NCBI RefSeq assembly: GCF_030294945.1
Contig: NZ_AP018448.1
Location: 11,132,501 to 11,196,500 of the forward strand
DNA: 64,000 nucleotides
Reading direction: 5' to 3'
Source: Streptomyces graminofaciens
GTDB lineage: Bacteria > Actinomycetota > Actinomycetes > Streptomycetales > Streptomycetaceae
A program made the position numbers and the translations under genes. Below the pieces are notes generated by a model that saw only the letters and a program-made list of their open reading frames with translations, was not told the DNA's origin and made no database searches. This document shows positions 45,326 through 54,654 of this stretch, piece by piece (the stretch's first letter is position 1; each line of letters starts with the position of its first letter).

Positions 45326-46081
45326 ATGAGTGACACAGCGGGGGCGCTGACTGGCGGCACGGAGGGGAACGGCGAGTACCGCCCTGGTTACGAGCGCGTC
45401 GCGGAACAGATCCTCGAGTTCATCGCCGAGTCGCGCCTGACCCCTGGTGACCGGCTGCCCACCGAGATCGAATTGGCCGGCCGACTGGGCACCAGCAGGG
45501 CCGTGGTCCGCGAAGCGGTGAAGATCCTTTCCGCGCTCGGACGAGTCCGGGCGCACAAAGGGCGAGGCCTCTTCGTCGCGGACGACGAGGGCATGTTGAC
45601 CGCGAGCCGTTGGGGAGGCTTCTTCCGGCCCACCGATCTCGATCACATCTTCTCGCTGTTCGAGTTCCGCAGGGTCCAGGAGATGGCGGCCAGTAGTCTG
45701 GCGGCGACCCGGGCCACGCCCGCGGAACTGCGGGCCATCGAGGTCGCCGTGGAGACGTGCCGCCACGGCTTCGTCCACGGGCAGGTGGAGGTGTTCAACC
45801 AGGCGGACGAAGACTTCCACGCTGGGGTCGCGGCGGCCTCGCACAACACCTTCCTCGTCGAGGCCGTACGTGACGCACGCCGGTTGCAGCGACAGTCCAG
45901 CGCGATCGGTATCCATGACGTGCTGAGTGAGCATGCCGAGGCCGCGGTCGAGGAGCATGCGGCCATCTACGAGGCCATTCGGGACGGTCGGCCCGAAGCC
46001 GCGGCCCAGGCGACCGCCGTGCACCTGGACAAGACGCTTGAGGACTACCGTCGCGCCATCCAGCGGCGGCTGTTCGGATAG
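45326..46081 (+). CDS. GntR-family regulator, FadR/FCD subgroup
   Basis: A 251-residue protein: winged helix (about 30-95; RLPTEIELAGRLGTSRAVVR) and an all-helical FCD effector domain with the metal-binding pattern (ADEDFHAGVAAASHN, later EEHAAIYEAIRDG). FCD members usually sense sugar acids or related carboxylates. The ATG follows TGGAGG. It is divergent from the sugar importer, which it probably controls, and it is the best candidate in the window for the repressor acting at the fucosidase operators, though nothing in the sequence proves this. Confidence 0.82.
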   Translation: MSDTAGALTGGTEGNGEYRPGYERVAEQILEFIAESRLTPGDRLPTEIELAGRLGTSRAVVREAVKILSALGRVRAHKGRGLFVADDEGMLTASRWGGFFRPTDLDHIFSLFEFRRVQEMAASSLAATRATPAELRAIEVAVETCRHGFVHGQVEVFNQADEDFHAGVAAASHNTFLVEAVRDARRLQRQSSAIGIHDVLSEHAEAAVEEHAAIYEAIRDGRPEAAAQATAVHLDKTLEDYRRAIQRRLFG

Positions 46082-46419
46082 CCGGTTGGTCCAGGCCGCT
46101 CGCGCCGCGCCTCGGCCGCGGTCCGGGTGTCTGCTCCCGCGCGACTGGTTTCCCGACGGGGCGTCTCTGTCTTGATCATTTCAGAATGACTTGAGCCGCG
46201 GGGCCTGTGCTCGTCACCCGGTCCACCGCGCTCCGGCTCGTGGCGGCGGGAGACCAGCAGACCGTCACGGTGCCCTGGCCGGGCTGCCGACCCGCTCCCC
46301 AGCCGGCCGACGAGCTGGTCGGGCTGATCCCTCCGTCCCGACCCGGCCGTTCCGATGGTGACGCCGGCAGCGGTGGCGACAATGAGCAGGCGACGGGTTC
46401 GACGACTTGGGGGAACGGG

Positions 46420-47013
46420 ATGCTGAGCGGCATTGTGATCGACGCGCTGGATGCCGCGCGCATGGACCGCTTCTGGCTGGACGCGACGCGGGGCCGGACG
46501 GGCGGCCTGCGGCTGCGGTTCGTGCCGACCGCGAAGCCGAAGGCGGCGCACAAGAACCGACTCCACCTCGACCTGGCCGGGGGACCGGAGTGGGAGGCCG
46601 AGGTGGCGCGCCTGCTCACACTCGGGGCCACGCGGGTCGACATCGGCCAGGGGGACGTTCCGTGGGACGTGCTCGCCGATCCGGAGGGCAACGAGTTCTG
46701 TGTGCTGCGTCCCAGTCACCCCGGTGTGCTCGCCGACTCCGGCCTCGTCGCGATCTGCCTCGACGTCGCCGAGGACGACCGCTACGCGCAGTGGGCCTTT
46801 TGGGAGTCCCAGGCCGACTGGCACGCGGTCGAGTCCCACAACTGGGGCGTCCGGCTGCGCCGGAGGCCCACCAGCACGCTCTCGCTGGTGATGGGACCGC
46901 CTGCGGCACCGAAGTCGGGGCGGAACAGACTGCGCCTGGAGGTCACCCATCACGACAGGGAACCCGGCGGGTTCCTCGACGCCGGCGGGAACGAGTTCCA
47001 CGTCACGTGCTGA
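46420..47013 (+). CDS. VOC-family (glyoxalase-like) protein
   Basis: A 197-residue protein of two glyoxalase/bleomycin-resistance-type half domains. HKNRLHLDLAGG, WDVLADPEGNEFCVL and the second-half RNRLRLEVTHHD and DAGGNEFHVTC carry the H/E metal ligands of the fold. The ATG follows GGGGGA; the frame is open for 71 codons upstream but that part has no family resemblance. No neighbour suggests a substrate. The preceding 46082-46419 shows no further gene. Confidence 0.75.
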   Translation: MLSGIVIDALDAARMDRFWLDATRGRTGGLRLRFVPTAKPKAAHKNRLHLDLAGGPEWEAEVARLLTLGATRVDIGQGDVPWDVLADPEGNEFCVLRPSHPGVLADSGLVAICLDVAEDDRYAQWAFWESQADWHAVESHNWGVRLRRRPTSTLSLVMGPPAAPKSGRNRLRLEVTHHDREPGGFLDAGGNEFHVTC

Positions 47014-47040
47014 CCATGTCTGGCCCCACCTAGGGCCCTG

Positions 47041-47380
47041 ATACGCAAGGTCCATCAGGGCGCGGAGGGCACCTACGGCGTGCCCCCAGGAGCACCGCCG
47101 AACTGCGTGAGAGCGGCCATTGGCCAACCACAAGACGGTCGCCCGCACCATGTGCCAGGCCGTGCTGCGGCGGCCTCGGCGACGCCGTCATGCACACGAA
47201 CGCGGGGCCCGGTACACGAGCCCCGCGTTCACCGACACCTGCCGCCGTGCGGGAGGCCGAAGTGCCTGGCCGACGAGCCTGCAGCCCGCCTCGATCTGTT
47301 CCGCCGGCTGCACCGCGACAACACCCGAGGCAGTCACTCCAGCCTCGGACAATGCGGTCCCGGTCTACGAGGCAGCACTC
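47041..47380 (+). pseudogene. IS3-family transposase (OrfB) relic
   Basis: Three reading frames carry pieces of an IS3 integrase: IRKVHQGAEGTYGVP from 47041, then NHKTVARTM after a shift, and finally AARLDLFRRLHRDNTRGSHS near the end, the usual C-terminal block. The DDE core between them is deleted. It marks an old insertion beside the fourth fucosidase. Confidence 0.75.
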
Positions 47381-47435
47381 GATACAACATCAACTACCCT
47401 GGCCCCAGCCACACAGCCCGTGTCCAGGAGCCGGG

Positions 47436-49484
47436 TCAAGCCCTGAACGTCCACAGCAGGTTGGTGCTGTCCTGCCACGTCCACTGCTTGGCCGCGGACC
47501 CTGCGGGGGCCATGCCGCCGCCGTCGAGGACCAGTCCCGTGTTGCGGTTGGCGATCGAGTACCGGCCGTTGCCGCGGTCGGTGATCTGCCACTGCTGGTT
47601 GGTGCCGCCGTTCCAGGGAGCCTGCCGGGCCGGGTCGCCGTTGTTGGTGGCGCCCCAGCCGTCGGCGGCCATGTTGTTGCCACGGTTGACGAGCCGGTAG
47701 TAGCCGTTTCCGAGTTCGATCGCCTGCCACTGGACATTGGGGTGGTCTATCGGCTCCCACTGCTTCAGGTTCGAGCCGCTGGAGAAACTGCCGCCGCTGT
47801 CCAGCACCAGGCCGCTCGTGGCGTTGCCCAGGCGGAAGTACGTGGCCGGGTTGAACGTCACCTTCAGCGAGGCGATGACGTCATTGTTGCCGGTCACCCG
47901 AAGGTCGGGGGCGTTCGAGGTGAACGTCCAGGCGGTGCCGGTGAAGTTGTCGCCGGAGTAGCCCGTCACCTGGTAGCCGTCGGGCACCAGGATGGAGGAG
48001 GCCATGGCGGGCCCCAGACCGGCGGCGGACAGCTGGGAGGAGGTGTAGCTGCCCAGCTTCAGAACGCCGCGGGTGCCTTGGTAGTCGACGTTCTGGAACA
48101 CCGACGGCGAGACCCTCGTGGGCATGCCCTGGACCTCGACGCACACCACGGGGAGGGTGGCGTTCGGCGCGGTGGCCGGCACGGTGACGTTGATCTGGTC
48201 GGTGACGGTGTACGAGAGCGAGACCGAGGGGTTGTTCAACAGATAGACGCGGTTGATCGTGTTGTCGACCCTCGGGATCCGCAGCTGGCCGTTCGTGGGC
48301 CAGGTGAAGACATGGGCGAAGAGCTTGCCGTTCTTCTTGGTGACCTTGCCCCATGCGGGTTCGCCGGCGAACGGGCTGCCGCTGGTGCCGTGAATGCTGT
48401 CGCTGTGCGTCGACATCCATGAGGCCAGGCCGGTCAGGACGGTCTGGGTTCCCGCTGTGACCGAGCCATCGCCCTTGGGGCCGATGTTCAACAGGAGGTT
48501 GCCGTCCCGGGAGACAACCGTGACGAGCTCCTGCACGATGTCCTTGACGGATCTGTAGGAGTTCTCCTTCGCCGCGTTGTAACCCCAGGCGTCGTTCATG
48601 GTGGCGCACCGCTCCCACTGTCGCCCCATCGGCTCGGCGGGTATCCCGAACTCCGCGACGTCGTAGTCGCCGAGACGGTGGCCCCGCTTGACCCGTTCGT
48701 TGACGATGAGGCCGGGCTTGCGGGCGATCAGCCAGTTGTAGAGGTCGACGCCGTCCGATTCCAGCCACCAGTCTTCCAGGGTGGGGCTGGAGGGCTCGTC
48801 GAACCAGTCGCCGTCGAACCACAGCACTGCCGGGTCGTAGCGGTCCAGCAGTTCCTGAAGCTGCGCCTTCATGTCGGCGATGTAGCCCGTGCGGGCGGCC
48901 TGCGACGAAACCGTCGAGAGGCCGTTCTCGTGGCGGTCGATCTGGGAAGGGTGGTTCCAGTCGAGGATCGAGTAGTACAGGCCGAACTTGACCCCGCGGC
49001 TCTCGCACTCGGTCTTGAGTTGCATGAGCAGGTCGGTCTGGAAGCCCTTGTAGTCGTGCAGGTTGTACAGCTTGGTGCCGGTGGTGTCGGTGAAGCCCGC
49101 GACGTTGGAGTCCCACATCGCGTAGCCCTCGTGGTGCTTGGCCGTGATCACGAGGTACTTCATGCCGGCGTTCTTGGCCAGCTCGGCGATCTGGGCGGCG
49201 TTGAACTGGCTCGGGTTGAAGTTCTGGGTGACCTGGGTCTGGTAGTTCGCCTTGCTCCACTGCGAGTTGGTGAACGCCCACTCGCCCTGGCCGAGCTGCG
49301 AGTACGACCCGAAGTGGATGAACATCCCGAACCGGGCCTGGTACCACCAGTCCATCTTCGAGGGGACGGTGTACGCCTCGGCGGTGGAGGGCCACAAAAC
49401 CTGCGGCAGCCCGAAGGCCGCCACTCCTCCGGCAAGGGCGGCGGCCTTCATCAGAGAGCGTCTGCTGAGGGAGGCAGAGGACAT
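47436..49484 (-). CDS. Secreted GH29 alpha-L-fucosidase with crystallin-like and ricin-type domains
   Basis: A 682-residue close paralogue of the gene at 5636-7402: the same Tat signal (LSRRSLMKAAALAGG), RFGMFIHFGSYSQLGQGEW, KHHEGYAMWDS and nucleophile Asp in VLWFDGDW. It differs after the barrel: about 475-550 forms a beta/gamma-crystallin-like domain (VFQNVDYQGTRGVLKLG, YSGDNFTGTAWTF), and the ricin trefoil (about 555-682) is diverged. GGAG precedes the ATG. Two very similar catalytic domains with different binding domains suggest duplication followed by retargeting. Confidence 0.92.
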   Translation of the reverse strand: MSSASLSRRSLMKAAALAGGVAAFGLPQVLWPSTAEAYTVPSKMDWWYQARFGMFIHFGSYSQLGQGEWAFTNSQWSKANYQTQVTQNFNPSQFNAAQIAELAKNAGMKYLVITAKHHEGYAMWDSNVAGFTDTTGTKLYNLHDYKGFQTDLLMQLKTECESRGVKFGLYYSILDWNHPSQIDRHENGLSTVSSQAARTGYIADMKAQLQELLDRYDPAVLWFDGDWFDEPSSPTLEDWWLESDGVDLYNWLIARKPGLIVNERVKRGHRLGDYDVAEFGIPAEPMGRQWERCATMNDAWGYNAAKENSYRSVKDIVQELVTVVSRDGNLLLNIGPKGDGSVTAGTQTVLTGLASWMSTHSDSIHGTSGSPFAGEPAWGKVTKKNGKLFAHVFTWPTNGQLRIPRVDNTINRVYLLNNPSVSLSYTVTDQINVTVPATAPNATLPVVCVEVQGMPTRVSPSVFQNVDYQGTRGVLKLGSYTSSQLSAAGLGPAMASSILVPDGYQVTGYSGDNFTGTAWTFTSNAPDLRVTGNNDVIASLKVTFNPATYFRLGNATSGLVLDSGGSFSSGSNLKQWEPIDHPNVQWQAIELGNGYYRLVNRGNNMAADGWGATNNGDPARQAPWNGGTNQQWQITDRGNGRYSIANRNTGLVLDGGGMAPAGSAAKQWTWQDSTNLLWTFRA

Positions 49485-49576
49485 GGTGCGGCTCCATGTG
49501 TCAAGGGGAGGGAAGGCAGGGCGTTACGAGCGGTACGCCGGCCTGGGCACTCTGCTCAGCCTCGTACCACGAGGAG

Positions 49577-49618
49577 ACATCGGATGGATTTATATGAGCA
49601 CGGCCATGCCCCTGTCTA
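49577..49618 (-). promoter_or_regulatory. Promoter and operator of the fourth GH29 gene
   Basis: Leftward TAGACA (49618-49613), 18-base spacer, TATAAA (49594-49589), one base, then CCATCCGATGT (49587-49577), one mismatch from the palindrome. The spacer shares GGGGCATGGC-GTG with that of the first fucosidase. The start codon is 93 bases on. Confidence 0.68.
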
Positions 49619-49718
49619 GAGCTGAGGCGAGAATCCCTGGAAAATAAGGATTCTGTGGAGAATTCTCTGCGAGGGTGAGGGCGTGGAGGTCGGCTATAGT
49701 GGCGAGGCAAACCGCGAT

Positions 49719-49729
49719 ACATCGGATCT
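49719..49729. promoter_or_regulatory. Auxiliary fucosidase-type operator
   Basis: ACATCGGATCT, one mismatch, 142 bp (centre to centre) upstream of the promoter copy and followed by CTTCGGGG exactly as the copy at 22949. Confidence 0.45.
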
Positions 49730-49993
49730 CTTCGGGGGGATACTCATCGGCCCGTATGCGCCTCACGTGCTCGGGGGACGACTGAGGCAGTTCGCAGGGG
49801 CGGAGCGGGAGTGCGCCGCTACGCGGTGATGTGCAGTGCCCGTGCCGGATCCAGTCGCAGGGGTTCGGTGAAGGCCGGCACCGGCGCGCAATGGCGTTCG
49901 TCATGGCGCCGCGAACAAGCCGCACGATTTCATTGGTTGAGTCCTGTCGGGTGCCGCTCCTCCCCGTGATCCGGTCCAGCAATGTCACGCCTA

Positions 49994-50023
49994 TTGACTT
50001 CAATCCCGGCATGTCGCTACGGT
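49994..50023 (+). promoter_or_regulatory. Probable promoter of the 1,007-residue secreted protein
   Basis: TTGACT (49994-49999), an 18-base spacer and TACGGT (50018-50023), followed at once by the TTCGAA-rich repeats. Confidence 0.45.
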
Positions 50024-50033
50024 CTCGCAGGAT

Positions 50034-50067
50034 TTCGAACACTGTTCGACTTGTCGAACGGTTCGAA
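50034..50067. promoter_or_regulatory. Nested TTCGAAC/GTTCGAA operator cluster
   Basis: GTTCGAC-TT-GTCGAAC (50044-50059) is a 7+7 palindrome; outer TTCGAAC (50034-50040) and GTTCGAA (50061-50067) frame it. It lies between the presumed promoter and the start codon, so a repressor site is likely. It differs from both the CebR and the fucosidase operators. Confidence 0.5.
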
Positions 50068-50094
50068 TGCGTGCCCAATGGAGGACACCCCCCG

Positions 50095-53000
50095 ATGCGC
50101 TACCAACCCAGACGTGGCAACCGCGTGGCGGCCGCCCTGTCCAGTTCGATTCTGGCGACAGCCCTGCTGGTCGGAGGGCCGGGGGCGGGTCCCGCCCAGG
50201 CGGCCGACGACCCCAACGCGGTCGCACTGGACAAGGACGCGATCCTCGCCGCCAACCAGCTCGACGAGCCGCAGTGGTACAAGGACAACATTCCGTTCCT
50301 GGACACCCCCGACAACGACATCGACGACGTCTACTACTACCGGTGGAGCACCTACAAGCGCGCGCTCCGCTACACCGTGCCGGGCACGGGGTACGTGTCG
50401 ACCGAGTACGACGTGCCGATCGGTTACGCCGGGAACCCGTACACCGCGCTCCCCGACGCCACCGGCTACCACCTGCTGGACGCGCGCTGGCTGCGCAACC
50501 GGGACTACGCCGGTGACTATCTGGACTTCTGGCTGCGCGGGGCGGGCAATTCGGGCGCGCGGAACTTCAGTGAGTGGATCACGAGCGCCGCGTACCAGCG
50601 TTTCCTGGTGACCGGTGACGCGGCTGAGATCAAGGCCGATCTCCCGCATCTCATCGCGTTGTACAAGAAGTGGGACTCGAACTTCACCAGCGACATCACG
50701 GTGAACGGCACGCAGTCCTCCAGCGATCTGTACCACCAGACCCCGCTGTCCGACGCCACGGAGTACACCGAGACGTCGATGCACAGCAGCAACTGGTTCA
50801 GCGGCGGCCCCGGTTACCGGCCCACGATCAACGCGTACATGTTCAGTGCCGCGCAGGCGATCAGCAAGATCGCCACCATGACCGGGGACAGCGCGACCGC
50901 GACCGAGTACAGCGACAAGGCCGCCTCGCTCAAGGCCGGGGTGCAGAACTCGCTCTGGGACCCGCAGCGTGAGTTCTTCATGCAGGTCTACAACACGAAC
51001 AGCACCAACGGCACGCTGAAGCAGACCAGGACGACCTGGCGTGAGGCGATGGGATTCGCCCCCTGGGCGTTCAACCTGCCCGACGCGCAGTACTCGTCGG
51101 CGTGGAAGTACCTGACGGACCCGAAGCGGTTCGGGGCGGCGTTCGGGCCCACGACGCTGGAGCGGGTGCACGACTTCGAGGCCGAGCAGGCCGCCGTCAC
51201 CCACGCGAACACCCACAGCGCGTCGACGGCCTCCAACGGCAAGTACGTCGGACAGATCGACTTCGACGACAGCGCGGTCACCTTCACCGTGGACGCGCCC
51301 GGCAACGGTACGTATCCGGTGACGGTCCACTACGCCAACGGCACCACCAGCACGTCGACGCACACGGTCGTCGTGAACGGCGACACCGCCAACCCGGTCA
51401 CCGTCAGCTACGCCCCCACCGGCAGTTGGGGGAGCTTCTCGGAGGCGAAGTCCGTCACCGTGCAGGTGCCGATGAAGACCGGTGCCAACACGCTGAAGTT
51501 CACCAAGGGAACGGGCTTCGCCGAGCTCGACAGGATCGCGACGAACCCGTACTTCAACTACGAGGCGATCCCCGCCCAGCAGAAGCGCGACGACGCCAAC
51601 TGCTGCCACTGGAACGGCCCGAGCTGGCCCTTCCAGACCAGCCAGATCCTCACCGGCATGGCCAACCTGCTCCAGGACTACCCTGCGCAGAGCTACGTCA
51701 CCAAGGCCGACTACCAGTCCATGCTCGCGCAGTTCGCCGACCTCCAGCACAAGGACGGCAAGCCCTACATCGCCGAGGCCGCCAACGGTGACACCGGCGA
51801 CTGGATCTACGACGGGTTCAACTTCAGCGAGAACTACAACCACTCCAGCTTCAACGACCTGGTGCTCTCCGGTCTGCTGGGCATCAAGCCCCAGGCGAAC
51901 AACACGCTGGTGCTGAAGCCGCTGATCCCGTCCGGCTGGGACTTCTTCGCAGTGGAGAACGTGCCCTACCACGGGCACACCCTCTCGATCCGTTGGGACC
52001 GCGACGGCTCGCACTACGGCAAGGGCAGCGGCCTGCAGATCTTCCAGGACGGGCAACGCATCCACCAGTCCTCGACCGTCGGCAACACCACGGTGAACGT
52101 GGCAGACCCGGTCACGCCGGCGGCGCAGCAGCGGCTGATGAACGTGGCGGCCAACCCGCTGACCGCCGAGCAGGACTGGCTCGGCCGCACGATCACCCAG
52201 CCCTACCCGAAGGCCTTCGCCTCCTACACCAACACCGTCTCCAACGGCCCGCACTGCCACAGCGGCCAGACGTGCAAACCCAACACCTTCGACGCACCCC
52301 TGCGGGCCACCGACGGCTGGATCCGCTACGACAAGATCCCCGACGACCGCTGGACCAACTCCGGCTCCCCGAACGCCACCGACCACCTCGGCGTCGACTT
52401 CGGGGCGCCGCGGAAGATCAACGAGGTGAAGTTCTACACGTACGACGACGGCGCGAACATCCGCGTCCCGGCGAGCTACACCGTCCAGTACCTCAAGGAC
52501 GGCGCGTGGGTGAACGTCCCGAGCCAGACGAAGAGCCCGGCCACACCAAGGGCCAACAACGCCAACGAGGTGACCTTCCCGACGATCACAACCTCGCAGT
52601 TCCGGGTCGTCTTCACCCCGCAGGCAGGCAAGTTCGTCGGCGTCACCGAGCTGGAGTCCTGGTACCCGGAGACACCCGAAGTCAAGATCATCAACAAGAA
52701 CAGCAACCTGGAGCTCGGTGTAGCCGGCTCCTCGATCGCCCCCGGAGGCGCCGTCCAGCAGCAGACCGCCAACACCACGGCCAACCACCGGTGGAAGATC
52801 GTTCCCGCCGAGAACGGCTACTACAAGATCTTCAACACCAACAGCGGCCAGGTCCTCGGCATCAAGGACGCCTCCACGACGGCAGGTGCCACCGCGCTCC
52901 AGTGGGGCGACACCCTCACCGCCGACCATCTCTGGTCCGTGGTGGACGCGGGCGGCGGCTACTGCAAGCTCGTGAACAAGAACAGCGGCATGGTCCTGGG

Positions 53001-53118
53001 CATCGACGGCATGTCCACGTCGTCCGGGGCCCAGGCCCTGCAGTGGGGCGACACCGGCACTGCCGACCACCTGTGGCGCATCATCACCGACGACGGCGCC
53101 ACGCCGTTCAACTCGTAA
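50095..53118 (+). CDS. Secreted multi-domain glycoside hydrolase (MGH1-like) with three accessory domains
   Basis: A 1,007-residue protein; ATG with GGAGG upstream. Signal peptide about 1-41 (AQAADDP). The (alpha/alpha)6 catalytic part (YYYRWSTYKRALRY, WLRNRDYAGDYLDFWLR, HWNGPSWPFQTSQIL) resembles MGH1/GH63-type clan enzymes and is split at about 355-478 by an inserted CBM6/35-like domain (LERVHDFEAEQAAV). Next come an F5/8C-like domain (about 732-857) and a ricin-type trefoil (about 862-1005; WGDTLTADHLW repeats). The substrate cannot be read from sequence; position beside a fucosidase suggests a plant or fungal glycan side chain. Confidence 0.75.
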   Translation: MRYQPRRGNRVAAALSSSILATALLVGGPGAGPAQAADDPNAVALDKDAILAANQLDEPQWYKDNIPFLDTPDNDIDDVYYYRWSTYKRALRYTVPGTGYVSTEYDVPIGYAGNPYTALPDATGYHLLDARWLRNRDYAGDYLDFWLRGAGNSGARNFSEWITSAAYQRFLVTGDAAEIKADLPHLIALYKKWDSNFTSDITVNGTQSSSDLYHQTPLSDATEYTETSMHSSNWFSGGPGYRPTINAYMFSAAQAISKIATMTGDSATATEYSDKAASLKAGVQNSLWDPQREFFMQVYNTNSTNGTLKQTRTTWREAMGFAPWAFNLPDAQYSSAWKYLTDPKRFGAAFGPTTLERVHDFEAEQAAVTHANTHSASTASNGKYVGQIDFDDSAVTFTVDAPGNGTYPVTVHYANGTTSTSTHTVVVNGDTANPVTVSYAPTGSWGSFSEAKSVTVQVPMKTGANTLKFTKGTGFAELDRIATNPYFNYEAIPAQQKRDDANCCHWNGPSWPFQTSQILTGMANLLQDYPAQSYVTKADYQSMLAQFADLQHKDGKPYIAEAANGDTGDWIYDGFNFSENYNHSSFNDLVLSGLLGIKPQANNTLVLKPLIPSGWDFFAVENVPYHGHTLSIRWDRDGSHYGKGSGLQIFQDGQRIHQSSTVGNTTVNVADPVTPAAQQRLMNVAANPLTAEQDWLGRTITQPYPKAFASYTNTVSNGPHCHSGQTCKPNTFDAPLRATDGWIRYDKIPDDRWTNSGSPNATDHLGVDFGAPRKINEVKFYTYDDGANIRVPASYTVQYLKDGAWVNVPSQTKSPATPRANNANEVTFPTITTSQFRVVFTPQAGKFVGVTELESWYPETPEVKIINKNSNLELGVAGSSIAPGGAVQQQTANTTANHRWKIVPAENGYYKIFNTNSGQVLGIKDASTTAGATALQWGDTLTADHLWSVVDAGGGYCKLVNKNSGMVLGIDGMSTSSGAQALQWGDTGTADHLWRIITDDGATPFNS

Positions 53119-53150
53119 CCGTGTAACAGAGTAACCGGTTTAATCGGTTA

Positions 53151-53182
53151 CGGCCGGGCCTCGGGACCCCGAGGCCCGGCCG
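53151..53182. terminator. Bidirectional hairpin after the multi-domain hydrolase
   Basis: A near-continuous 15-bp stem (arms 53151-53165 and 53168-53182, CGGCCGGGCCTCGGG and its complement) between convergent genes. A smaller GTAACCG/CGGTTAC repeat lies just before it. Confidence 0.75.
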
Positions 53183-53203
53183 CCGCCTTCCGCTGGGTGC
53201 GCC

Positions 53204-53668
53204 CTACTCGACGGTCCTCGCCAGGATGCCGAGCGTGGCGCGCAGCGCGGACTCCTGGAGGATGGGGAACACCCCGGCGGCCCGGTACCGTTCGTGGATC
53301 CGGCTCCAGTCGTAGTACGACGTGACCTGGGTGCCGGTCGTGGTGGGCCGGAGGCGGTAGCCGTAGTGATGGTTGACGGAGGGAACGAAGTCCGGGGACG
53401 TCGGGGTCCACTCGATGAACGCGTCCTGCTCGAACCCTGTGATGACCACGGTGACGTCGTACCTGCCCATCGGCAGATCGCCCAGCGCCTCCCGATCCAT
53501 GTGTACGACGAACGAGTCCCCGGCGCCGGCCACCGGGTCGCCCGTGGCGGCCTGAAGCATCCCCGAACTGTCTATCGCCACATGCCCGTTCGGATCGCAC
53601 AGCAGGCTGAAGATCCGCGCAGGCGGCGCGGCGATCTCACGCCGCACCTCGAACCGCTCCGTCGTCAT
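53204..53668 (-). CDS. SRPBCC-superfamily (START-like) protein
   Basis: A 154-residue protein with the helix-grip fold signature: RFEVRREIAAPPARIFSLLC at the N-terminus and a long C-terminal helix (ESALRATLGILARTVE). Such proteins bind lipids, polyketides or other hydrophobic ligands. It lies 11 bases after meaB in the same direction, so it may be cotranscribed with the mutase genes, but no functional link is known. Confidence 0.72.
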   Translation of the reverse strand: MTTERFEVRREIAAPPARIFSLLCDPNGHVAIDSSGMLQAATGDPVAGAGDSFVVHMDREALGDLPMGRYDVTVVITGFEQDAFIEWTPTSPDFVPSVNHHYGYRLRPTTTGTQVTSYYDWSRIHERYRAAGVFPILQESALRATLGILARTVE

Positions 53669-53679
53669 GGGTCCCCTTG

Positions 53680-54654
53680 TCAGTCCCTGAACGCCTCAAG
53701 AATGCGCTCGGCGGCCAGCGTCGCCGTCAACTCGCCGTCCCTGACCCGCTGTTCCAGAGCGGGCGCGAGAGACCGTACCGCCGGATCGGCGTGCAGCCGG
53801 CGCAGGAGTTCGTCGCGGACCATGCCCCAGGTCCAGTCGACCTGCTGGTCCCGGCGCTTGGCGGCGAGCCGGCCCGTGGAGTCGAGGAGCGAGCGGTGCT
53901 GTTCCAGGCGTTCCCACACGGTGTCCAGGCCAGTCGACTCGCGGGCGCTGCAGCTCAGCACCGGCGGCGTCCAGGCCGCGTCCTTGCCGTGCATCAGTCG
54001 CAGGGCGCCCGCCAGTTCACGCGCCGCCGCCCGCGCGTCCCGCTCGTGCGGGCCGTCCGCCTTGTTGACGGCGATCACATCGGCCAGCTCCAGGACGCCC
54101 TTCTTGATGCCCTGGAGCTGGTCGCCGGTGCGGGCCAGCGTCAACAGCAGAAACGAGTCGACCATGTTCGCGACGGCCGTCTCGGACTGGCCGACGCCGA
54201 CCGTCTCCACCAGCACCACGTCGTAGCCCGCCGCCTCCATCACCACGATCGACTCACGGGTGGCCTTGGCGACCCCGCCGAGCGTCCCGGCCGTGGGGGA
54301 GGGCCGTACGAAGGCCGCCGGGTCGACGGCCAGGCGTTCCATGCGCGTCTTGTCACCGAGGATCGAGCCGCCCGTACGGCTGGACGAAGGGTCGACGGCG
54401 AGCACCGCCACCCGGTGTCCGAGCGAGGTCAGCAGCGTGCCGAAGGCATCGATGAACGTCGACTTGCCGACCCCCGGCACCCCGCTGACCCCGATCCGCC
54501 GCGCCCGACCGCTGTGCGGCAGCAGCTCGGTCAGCAACTCCTGTGCCGACGCCCGGTGCTGGGGGCGGGTGGACTCGACGAGGGTGATGGCGCGGGCGAT
54601 GACCGCCCGCTTCCCGTCGAGCACGCCCTTCACATACGCGTCGACATCGATCAC
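53680..54654 (-). CDS. meaB: Methylmalonyl-CoA mutase-associated GTPase MeaB
   Basis: A 324-residue SIMIBI-class G protein. Walker A is [12 protein letters not shown] (55-66), the switch/Walker B region is [12 protein letters not shown], and NKADGPHE is the guanine-specificity loop. MeaB gates B12 loading and protects the mutase from inactivation. The GTG start overlaps the mutB stop (GTGA), as expected for a mutase chaperone. Confidence 0.93.
   Translation of the reverse strand: MIDVDAYVKGVLDGKRAVIARAITLVESTRPQHRASAQELLTELLPHSGRARRIGVSGVPGVGKSTFIDAFGTLLTSLGHRVAVLAVDPSSSRTGGSILGDKTRMERLAVDPAAFVRPSPTAGTLGGVAKATRESIVVMEAAGYDVVLVETVGVGQSETAVANMVDSFLLLTLARTGDQLQGIKKGVLELADVIAVNKADGPHERDARAAARELAGALRLMHGKDAAWTPPVLSCSARESTGLDTVWERLEQHRSLLDSTGRLAAKRRDQQVDWTWGMVRDELLRRLHADPAVRSLAPALEQRVRDGELTATLAAERILEAFRD

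Noticed and set aside
46207..46419. Upstream extension of the VOC protein
   Set aside because: No family resemblance; a good ribosome-binding site precedes the ATG at 46420.
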